Shown here: positions 24,653-30,483 of the stretch, in pieces | Layout of the letters: each line of letters begins with the position of its first letter | Position numbering within the stretch: position 1 is the first letter of the stretch | Source of the DNA: DASRCB01 sp035653295 | GTDB taxonomy: Bacteria; Acidobacteriota; Terriglobia; Bryobacterales; Bryobacteraceae | NCBI GenBank assembly: GCA_035653295.1 | Contig: DASRCB010000348.1 | Span: 1 to 30,483 of the forward strand | Length of the DNA: 30,483 nucleotides | Direction: 5' to 3' | The notes under the pieces: model-generated | Seen by the model: the letters and a program-made list of their open reading frames with translations, nothing else | Told to the model about the DNA's origin: nothing | Database searches by the model: none | Program-made: the position numbers and the translations under genes

Positions 24653-25381
24653 CTACCCGCGCCGCTGCGGGTTTTCACGCACCAGCAGCGGACGAAGCGC
24701 CCGCATAACCGCGTCTGCCACCAGCGCATTCCCCGCCGCCGTGGCGTGAATGCCGTCAGGCTGGAGGAGCCGCTTCACGTAGAGATCGCGAAAGGGGAAC
24801 ACGAACGACGGCACGCGGTCCTGCCTCGCGAGCTCGGCGTACACTTGCTGAAACGAGCGGACGTATTCTTCGCCGTAGTTCGGCGGCAAAGTCATGTCCG
24901 CCAGCAGGATCCGCGCGCCGGAAGGCTTCAGCTGCGACAGGATGGCAGCCAGATTTTCGCGGATGTTCTGCACTGGAATGCCGCGCAGGCCGTCATTTCC
25001 GCCGAGCTCGACGATGACAATGGCGGGTTTGATGGCCACGGCCTGTTCTACACGGGTGAGCCCTCCCGAGGTGGTATCGCCGCTGACGCCCTGGTTGACG
25101 ACCCGGTACCGGTACCCGGCCCGATCCAGATCACGCTGCAGGAAGTCGGGATAACTTTGGCCCGGATCGGCGCCGAAGCCGGCGGTGAGACTGTCGCCAA
25201 AGGCCACGATCACCGGACGCGGATCCGGGCTGGCGCTCGGCGTCGGGGCAGGGGTCGGCGCGGGAGCCGCCGCGGTTTCGGCTGGCGTATCCGGCTGGGG
25301 CGCCTTTCCGCAGGAACACAGAACCATGAGCGCGCCGGCGAGCGCCAGGGGCGCGTGTTGGATAATTGATTCGAACCGCAT
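24653..25381 (-). CDS. tesA: TesA-like SGNH/GDSL esterase, probable lipoprotein
   Basis: 242 residues. The N-terminus is a lipoprotein signal with a lipobox Leu-Cys-Ser-Cys (C24 the likely lipidated residue), followed by an Ala/Pro/Thr-rich linker (about 27-55). The SGNH blocks are complete: block I FGDSLTAGFG with the nucleophile S64, the Gly of block II in GVSGDTT, block III GGND with N129, and block V DGIHATAAG with D209 and H212. The family hydrolyses thioesters, aryl esters and lysophospholipids. E. coli TesA is a soluble periplasmic protein, so membrane anchoring is a difference. The ATG at 25381 is chosen; a GTG at 25399 lies inside the palindrome between this gene and the ABC genes and is less likely. 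Confidence 0.85.
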   Translation of the reverse strand: MRFESIIQHAPLALAGALMVLCSCGKAPQPDTPAETAAAPAPTPAPTPSASPDPRPVIVAFGDSLTAGFGADPGQSYPDFLQRDLDRAGYRYRVVNQGVSGDTTSGGLTRVEQAVAIKPAIVIVELGGNDGLRGIPVQNIRENLAAILSQLKPSGARILLADMTLPPNYGEEYVRSFQQVYAELARQDRVPSFVFPFRDLYVKRLLQPDGIHATAAGNALVADAVMRALRPLLVRENPQRRG

Positions 25382-25393
25382 CGTCTTCGAAAA

Positions 25394-25410
25394 CGTCACT
25401 TTAAGTGACG
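25394..25410. promoter_or_regulatory. Perfect 17-bp palindrome in the tesA / ybbA divergent region
   Basis: CGTCACTT-T-AAGTGACG: two perfect 8-bp arms around one central base, in the 56 bases between the two divergent start codons. Its central TTTAAG also resembles a -10 element on the plus strand. This is what a shared operator for a dimeric regulator would look like; no regulator gene is adjacent. Confidence 0.6.
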
Positions 25411-25437
25411 CCGAATCCCCCGCTGTGGCTCCGCCAA

Positions 25438-26139
25438 ATGTCTGATCGTCCCATGATCAAGGTCTCCGGCCTGACGCGCACCATTTCCAGCGGCGCCCGG
25501 CAGGTGAACATCCTGCGCGGGCTCGATTTCGAGATTCCCGCCGGCCAGTTCGTCGCTATTGTGGGCGCCTCAGGCAGCGGCAAGAGCACCCTGCTGGGAC
25601 TGCTGGCCGGGCTGGACACGGCCACCGCGGGGCGGATAGTCCTGGACGGCGAAGACATCACCGACCTCCGGGAGGACGATCTCGCGCGCGTCCGCGGCCG
25701 CAAGATTGGCTTCGTTTTCCAGTCCTACCAGCTCATCCCCACACTGACGGCCGAGGAGAATGTCCTGCTCCCGCTGGAGCTGGCTGGCATGCGCGACGGC
25801 CGCGAGCGCGCCCGGTCGCTGCTGGACGCGGTCGGCCTCGTGGACCGGGCTCATCACTATCCGGTCCAGCTCTCCGGCGGCGAACAGCAGAGAGTAGCCC
25901 TGGCGCGCGCTTTCATCCTTTGCCCGCCGATTCTCATGGCGGACGAGCCGACCGGGAATCTCGATTCCGCCAACGGCCGGCATGTGCTCGAGCTGTTGAT
26001 CCATCTGAATCGGCAGGAAGGCGCCACGCTGCTGCTGGTGACGCACGACGCAGAACTGACCGCGCATGCCGATCGCATCATTACGCTGCGCGATGGCCTG
26101 ATTGTCTCCGACGACATACGAGGCGGCAATGGCGGCTGA
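25438..26139 (+). CDS. ybbA: YbbA-like ABC transporter ATPase (LolD/MacB class)
   Basis: 233 residues from the ATG at 25438; an ATG at 25453 is also possible and a GTG at 25405 would fall in the palindrome. All ABC motifs are intact: Walker A GASGSGKST (43-51), Q-loop VFQSYQLIP, signature LSGGEQQRVALARA, Walker B ILMADEPTGNLD and the switch histidine in LLVTHD. The EPTGNLD form is typical of the LolD/MacB/FtsE group, which drives mechanotransmission rather than classic import or export. Its last 11 bases overlap the permease gene, and both are divergent from the TesA-like gene, as in E. coli tesA-ybbA-ybbP. Confidence 0.88.
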   Translation: MSDRPMIKVSGLTRTISSGARQVNILRGLDFEIPAGQFVAIVGASGSGKSTLLGLLAGLDTATAGRIVLDGEDITDLREDDLARVRGRKIGFVFQSYQLIPTLTAEENVLLPLELAGMRDGRERARSLLDAVGLVDRAHHYPVQLSGGEQQRVALARAFILCPPILMADEPTGNLDSANGRHVLELLIHLNRQEGATLLLVTHDAELTAHADRIITLRDGLIVSDDIRGGNGG

Positions 26140-28687
26140 GCGGGGCGGCTTCGCGCGAACGGCGCTGCGAATTGCCTGGCGGGACCTGCGTGGCTCGCCC
26201 GGCAAGTTCGTATTCGTGGTGCTGGCGGTCGCGGCGGGCGTGGGCGCGCTTACGGGGGTGCGCGGCTTCAGCGAATCGTTCCGGCACATGCTGGCCGACA
26301 AGGCCCGCGCCATCCTGGCGGCGGACCTCTCAATGATCGAGTTCACGCTGCCGGACGCGGCGCAGCAGACCGAGCTCAGAGCGCTGGAGGCGCGCGGGGT
26401 CCGCATGACGCGCGTTACGAGCACGCTCACCATGGCGGCTCCCGCGCGGGGCGCGATCCCTTCGATGGTTGCGATCAAGGCCGTGGACCCGGATGAGTAT
26501 CCGTTCTACGGCGAGGTGAAGCTTCGCCCGGACGCGCCGCTGCGGACCGCGGTCACGGATTCCACGGTCGCCGTGAACGAGGCGGTGCTGACTCGTATGT
26601 CGCTCGCCATCGGCGATAACCTGCTCATCGGCGGGCAGCCGTTCCGCATCGCCGCCGCCGTGCTCACCGAACCCGACCGCCTCTCCGGCGGGGGAATGAA
26701 TATCGGGCTGCGGGTGATGATGACGCAACGCGCGCTGGATCGAGTCGGCCTCATCGCGCCGGGCAGCCGGGCGCCGCAACGGACGCTGTTCAAGCTGCCT
26801 CCCACCGTTCGTGTCGATCAGGTTCGCCGCGAGTTGCAGCGCAGTTTCCCGGAAGCTCAGATCTCGGACTACCGGCAAAGCAACCCGGCGATCACGCGCG
26901 GGCTTGAACGCGCCACGACATTCGTGAGTCTGGTCAGCCTCGTGGCGCTCATTGTGGGCGCGCTGGGAGTGGCCATGGCGATGAACGCGCACCTGCAGCA
27001 GCATCTGGATGGCATCGCCATCATGAAATCACTTGGGGCGCGCTCGCGCCAGGTAATCGGCATTTACCTGATCGAAACACTGCTCCTCGGGCTCGCGGGA
27101 GCTCTGATCGGCGTCGCTGCCGGATACGGCATCCAGCAGGCCGGGCCGCCTCTCATCGAGCGCTGGTTCAACGTTCAGGTGCAGATCGTGTGGAGCTGGG
27201 CCGCCCTGGCGCAGGGAATTGCCATCGGCCTTCTGACGACAACACTGTTCACGCTCCCCCCGCTGCTGCGCATTCGCCGGATTCGCCCCAGCCTGATTCT
27301 CCGGCGCGACATGGGGCAGGACGAGAAGCCGTGGCTGCGGCGGTGGCTGGAGGCCCGCGCCGCGCTCCTTGCGGCCGTGCTCATCGTCGCGGGCGTCGGC
27401 GGAATCGCGGCATGGCTCGGCGATTCGGCAAAAACCGGCGCGCTGTTTGCGGCGGGTCTCAGTGGAAGTCTGCTGGCGCTTGGGGCCGTAGCCTGGCTGC
27501 TGCTGCGGGGCCTGCGCGTCCTGCTTCGACACGGACCGGCGCTGCCGGTAGCTCTGCGCCATGGGCTGGCCAACCTGTATCGGCCAGGCAATCAGGCCGC
27601 CTCCGTACTGGTGGCGCTCGGAGTGGGGGTCATGTTTACGCTGACCATCTGGGTGGTCCAGCACTCCCTCGTTCACGACATTATCGAAACCGCGCCGCCG
27701 GGCGTGCCAAACGTGTTCCTCATCGATATCCAACCGCACGAAAAGGACGCCCTGCTGAAAATGGTGCGTTCGCAGCCCGGCATCCAGGGCGGTATCGATA
27801 TCGTCCCAGCAATCCAGATGCGGCTCACCGCCGTTAACGGGCGGCCGGTGGAAAAGCTGGGTCTCGAGCACTGGGGGCGGCGCTTCCTGCGCACCCGATC
27901 GGTAACCGTCGCCGACGCCCGTCCGGCGCACGTACAGGTGCTGGGCGGATCGTGGTGGCGCGCGGGCGAGACGGCGCCGCTGGTGGCGGTTGAAGAGGAC
28001 GCTGCGCGCACGCTGCACATCGGGCCCGGTTCCTCTCTGGCGTTCGTATCGCAGGACCAGACGGTTACAGCGCACGTCGCAACGGTCTATCGCGCGGACA
28101 GCTTCCGTATGGGCGGCATGAGCGAATTTACATTTACGCCTCGAACCCTCGCCGGGCTGCCCGCCATCTGGTTTGCCGGCGTGCATGTCCGCCCCGACCG
28201 CGTACCGGACCTGCAGCGCGTTGTTTACGATCGCTATCCCACGATTACGGTGATAGACATGGCCGACGCGCTGGCGCTGCTGCAGACGGTGATCGATCAG
28301 ATTGCGAAGGTGATCCGGTTCCTGTCAGGATTTTCGATTCTGGCCGGCATCATCGTGCTTGCAGCCAGTGTTGCGGGCACTCGGATGCGGCGCGTGCGGG
28401 AAGTGGCCATTCTGAAAGCGCTCGGCGGGACGAGGGGGCGCATTGTGGCCATCTTCTCGATCGAGTTCCTCGTGCTCGGGTGCGTGGCAGGCCTCATTGG
28501 CGGGCTGCTGGCAAACGGCTTCGCGAACATTCTGCTGCACAGGCTCCTCGACGCCGCCGGCGAATGGCATGCCGGGCCGGTTCTGATCGCGGTGTTTGCG
28601 ACGGCAATGATTGCCACGGCAACGGGTTGGCTGGCCAGCTTTCGTATTCTTCGCCAGAGGCCGCTGGAAGTCCTGCGGGACGAGTAA
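26129..28687 (+). CDS. ybbP: YbbP-like ABC transporter permease with two FtsX domains
   Basis: 852 residues, near the size of E. coli YbbP (about 800). An N-terminal membrane helix (GKFVFVVLAVAAGVGAL, about 23-40) is followed by a large periplasmic part, a first FtsX membrane unit (about 270-400, with MKSLGARSRQVIGIYLIETLLLGLAG), two further hydrophobic segments around 415-460, a second periplasmic part, and a second FtsX unit at the C-terminus (about 730-850, with LKALGGTRGRIVAIFSIEFLVLG). The LKALGG-x-R coupling loops are where the ATPase docks. The protein probably uses ATP to move or release a lipid or lipoprotein-like molecule at the inner membrane. The ATG at 26129 has a GAGG sequence about 5 bases upstream and sits inside the end of the ATPase gene. 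Confidence 0.88.
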   Translation: MAAERGGFARTALRIAWRDLRGSPGKFVFVVLAVAAGVGALTGVRGFSESFRHMLADKARAILAADLSMIEFTLPDAAQQTELRALEARGVRMTRVTSTLTMAAPARGAIPSMVAIKAVDPDEYPFYGEVKLRPDAPLRTAVTDSTVAVNEAVLTRMSLAIGDNLLIGGQPFRIAAAVLTEPDRLSGGGMNIGLRVMMTQRALDRVGLIAPGSRAPQRTLFKLPPTVRVDQVRRELQRSFPEAQISDYRQSNPAITRGLERATTFVSLVSLVALIVGALGVAMAMNAHLQQHLDGIAIMKSLGARSRQVIGIYLIETLLLGLAGALIGVAAGYGIQQAGPPLIERWFNVQVQIVWSWAALAQGIAIGLLTTTLFTLPPLLRIRRIRPSLILRRDMGQDEKPWLRRWLEARAALLAAVLIVAGVGGIAAWLGDSAKTGALFAAGLSGSLLALGAVAWLLLRGLRVLLRHGPALPVALRHGLANLYRPGNQAASVLVALGVGVMFTLTIWVVQHSLVHDIIETAPPGVPNVFLIDIQPHEKDALLKMVRSQPGIQGGIDIVPAIQMRLTAVNGRPVEKLGLEHWGRRFLRTRSVTVADARPAHVQVLGGSWWRAGETAPLVAVEEDAARTLHIGPGSSLAFVSQDQTVTAHVATVYRADSFRMGGMSEFTFTPRTLAGLPAIWFAGVHVRPDRVPDLQRVVYDRYPTITVIDMADALALLQTVIDQIAKVIRFLSGFSILAGIIVLAASVAGTRMRRVREVAILKALGGTRGRIVAIFSIEFLVLGCVAGLIGGLLANGFANILLHRLLDAAGEWHAGPVLIAVFATAMIATATGWLASFRILRQRPLEVLRDE

Positions 28688-28828
28688 ACCGTGGTTCAGC
28701 CTCCATTCCGGCGCGCGTGCAGTAACTTGACCGGCGATGGCTAACGTCATAGGCCTAAAGACGGTCAGAGGCGTCTTACCTATTGACCAGTACCATGACT
28801 GATTGTCGGCTAAAGTGTTGACCCTGCG
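28688..28828. other. Intergenic stretch before the PilZ gene
   Basis: 141 bases without a gene. It is less GC-rich than its surroundings. A weak hairpin (AAGACG ... CGTCTT, 28758-28777, 8-base loop) lies in the middle, without a T-run. TTGACC occurs three times (28727, 28783, 28818), each a fair -35 hexamer, but I find no convincing -10 at 16-18 bases from any of them. Confidence 0.4.
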
Positions 28829-29140
28829 ATGCCGTTCTCATACAGTGAGAATGTCGTGATCGAGCAGAGAAAAGCCATACGCTTTGACCTCAAACTGCCG
28901 CTCGAGATTATTCGCGGCGCTGAGCATCAGTTCAGCGAGACCCGGAACCTCAGCTCCAATGGCGTGCTGTTTGCCATCGAGCACGATATCGAACCGGGCA
29001 ATTCCATCGAATACGTGATTACGCTTCCCAGTAAGGACAAGCGCCCGGTGCGCCTGCGCTGCCTGGGCAAGGTGGTGCGGCGCGCCAACGGGCAGGGCTT
29101 GGCGGCGACCATCGATCGCTACGAATTCATCCGCGGCTGA
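28829..29140 (+). CDS. Single-domain PilZ protein (c-di-GMP receptor)
   Basis: 103 residues, essentially one PilZ beta-barrel. The c-di-GMP motifs are both there: the RxxxR loop in EQRKAIRFDLKLP (R14, R18) and the D/NxSxxG motif as NLSSNG. A C-terminal LRCLGKVVRR strand closes the barrel. Such stand-alone proteins sense cyclic di-GMP and act on motility, polysaccharide secretion or attachment by contact with a partner. No partner is nearby. The start at 28829 has no clear ribosome binding site; a GTG at 28856, just before the RxxxR motif, is possible. Its 3' end overlaps the convergent helicase gene by 14 bases. Confidence 0.8.
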   Translation: MPFSYSENVVIEQRKAIRFDLKLPLEIIRGAEHQFSETRNLSSNGVLFAIEHDIEPGNSIEYVITLPSKDKRPVRLRCLGKVVRRANGQGLAATIDRYEFIRG

Positions 29141-30483
29141 CTGCCTGGGCGCGTTGGCCGATCACGGCTTCGATCAGCCGGCCCGCCACTTCCTTCCCCT
29201 TTTCCCCGATCTCTCCCAGCGGACCCACGCACGCGGGACACCCCAATTCGCAGCCGCATCGGGCAATGAGTTCGCCAGCGCCGGCCAACAGCCGCTCGGC
29301 CATATGGAACAGCGGCGCGCTCTGTCCGATACCGCCGGGATAGTTGTCATACAGGAACAGATCCGGTTCCCACGAGCGGTTATTCGAAACGTTATCGGTG
29401 ATGGCCAGGCCCAGGTCGTGCGGGTCGCACATGAGTAACAGGGCGGCCACTGTCCGTAACGCGTTCGCCAGGCCGGTAAGGCCGTCCTGTTTCTCGGTCG
29501 GAGTCAGGTCGTCGAACTGCGCGAGGAAATCCGTCGGAAAATGCACCCAGAAAGCGGTGGTGTGCATCTCCCGCTCGGGCATGGACAGGTTTCCCGCCCC
29601 GACGTTTTCCATCGTATAGAATTTGATCTTCTTAAAACCGACCACCTGCGTGTTCACGCGCACATCGCCGTGCGCGGTCTGGACTCCCGCCAGCGAGCCA
29701 GTTTGGTACGAGACCAGTTCGCGTACCTGGGTGTAATCGATCGCGTCGGTGAAATAGTCACTGTCCACACGGCGCACGTACGCCTTGCGGCCGGTGTAAT
29801 CGAAGCGTTCCACCTGGTACTGCCGCGCCTCGTGCAGGTAGATGGCTTTTTCGTGCAGCGTGGTCAGTGCCGCGGTGAAAGCCACTTCGGCGATGACCTC
29901 ATGATCGCCGCTGACGTCGACGACGACGAAATTGTCACTGCTCACGGAGCGCAGGCTCACCGCGTCGGCGGGATAGGTATCGGAGGTCCAGTGCCAGCAG
30001 TCACCGGAGCGATGCAGCAGGCCGGCTTCCTCGTCCAGAAAGCGGCACAGCTCGGCTGTGTCGTGCGGCCCGAACTTCTCGCCGTCGCGAATGGGCAGCT
30101 CGAAGGCGGCGCACTTGAGATGATTGATCAGGATTTCCAGATTATCGGCGTTAATCCAGGCGTGTTCGGGGGACCGCTCGAAAAAGTACTCCGGGTGTTC
30201 GACCACATACTGATCGAGTGGCGCGCTGGAGGCCACGAGCACGGCAATCGATGATGTCTGCCTGCGCCCGGCGCGCCCGGCCCGCTGCCATGTGGACGCT
30301 ATGGTCCCCGGATAGCCGGCCATCACCACGGCATCCAGTGAACCGATATCGATACCCAGCTCGAGGGCGTTCGTCGAAACAACCGCGCGAATCTGCCCCG
30401 ACCTCAGCTGCTTCTCGATTTCCCTTCGCTCTTTGGGAAGGTACCCCCCGCGATACCCGCGCACCGATTCGCCGGGCAGCGGC
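29127..30483 (-). CDS. MrfA/YprA-like DEAD/DEAH helicase with DUF1998 domain (C-terminal part)
   Basis: The C-terminal 451 residues are in the window; the N-terminal RecA domain with Walker A and B is beyond the right edge. Helicase motif V (VVSTNALELGIDIG) and motif VI (TWQRAGRAGR) mark the second RecA domain. The long C-terminal region carries the DUF1998 domain, ending with four cysteines in RCGCELGCPACVG (Cys-x-Cys-x3-Cys-x2-Cys), the presumed metal site of this family. Bacillus subtilis MrfA is a 3'-5' DNA helicase that works with the nuclease MrfB in repair of mitomycin-type damage. A repair role here is inference; an MrfB-like nuclease is not in the window. The reading frame is open to the edge. 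Confidence 0.85.
   Translation of the reverse strand, partial: PLPGESVRGYRGGYLPKERREIEKQLRSGQIRAVVSTNALELGIDIGSLDAVVMAGYPGTIASTWQRAGRAGRRQTSSIAVLVASSAPLDQYVVEHPEYFFERSPEHAWINADNLEILINHLKCAAFELPIRDGEKFGPHDTAELCRFLDEEAGLLHRSGDCWHWTSDTYPADAVSLRSVSSDNFVVVDVSGDHEVIAEVAFTAALTTLHEKAIYLHEARQYQVERFDYTGRKAYVRRVDSDYFTDAIDYTQVRELVSYQTGSLAGVQTAHGDVRVNTQVVGFKKIKFYTMENVGAGNLSMPEREMHTTAFWVHFPTDFLAQFDDLTPTEKQDGLTGLANALRTVAALLLMCDPHDLGLAITDNVSNNRSWEPDLFLYDNYPGGIGQSAPLFHMAERLLAGAGELIARCGCELGCPACVGPLGEIGEKGKEVAGRLIEAVIGQRAQAVSRG

Noticed and set aside
28727..28823. Three TTGACC copies before the PilZ gene as an iterated promoter or regulator array
   Set aside because: Spacing is irregular (56 and 35 bases), no -10 partner fits at the right distance, and six-base matches of this kind can occur by chance.

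Overview
The window is high-GC bacterial DNA with tightly packed genes, many sharing stop/start overlaps. A very large TonB-dependent receptor of the Oar type (carboxypeptidase-regulatory domain plus plug plus barrel), an LPS-type sugar phosphatase (KdsC), Tat-exported enzymes and several secreted hydrolases point to a Gram-negative heterotroph. The style best fits Acidobacteriota of the Bryobacter/Solibacter kind; this taxonomic call is an inference from gene content, not from a marker gene. I saw no mobile element, CRISPR array, tRNA or rRNA.

Region 1 (186-15501, minus strand) is a long co-directional catabolic block. Reading with transcription it holds an Oar-like TonB receptor, a strong hairpin, a DapA-superfamily lyase-like protein with altered active site, a GH20-type beta-N-acetylhexosaminidase, a Tat-exported beta-propeller lactonase, a RidA-family protein, a 3-hydroxyacyl-CoA-dehydrogenase-like protein, a D-threonine-aldolase/D-serine-dehydratase-like PLP enzyme, a secreted TIM-barrel amidohydrolase, a secreted double alpha/beta-hydrolase and a secreted YtcJ-type amidohydrolase. 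From the hexosaminidase to the PLP enzyme and on to the esterase, most junctions are ATGA-type overlaps, so translation is probably coupled. A fragment of an unrelated membrane protein ends at 189 and meets this block tail to tail.

Region 2 (15502-19134, plus strand) starts from a divergent promoter region and carries an IclR-family regulator, an EamA-family exporter and an N-acyl-D-amino-acid deacylase. A perfect dyad (GTCCAA-N4-TTGGAC) lies between the receptor and the regulator, and a degenerate copy with the same spacing lies before the EamA gene. Together regions 1 and 2 look like one regulon for uptake and breakdown of an acylated amino compound. A possible chain is deacylase, then PLP enzyme, then RidA clearing the enamine/imine product; the actual substrate is not visible from sequence.

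Region 3 (19136-24554, minus strand) has a secreted CehA/McbA-family metallohydrolase, then an ACT-DUF5612 protein, KdsC-type phosphatase and FGGY sugar kinase in one tight set, and a small orphan helical protein with a very strong ribosome binding site.

Region 4 (24653-28687) repeats the layout known in Escherichia coli: a TesA-like SGNH esterase (here a probable lipoprotein) divergent from a YbbA-like ABC ATPase and YbbP-like permease, with a perfect 17-bp palindrome between them. Region 5 has a single-domain PilZ protein whose 3' end overlaps that of a partial MrfA/YprA-like DUF1998 helicase that leaves the window at its right edge.
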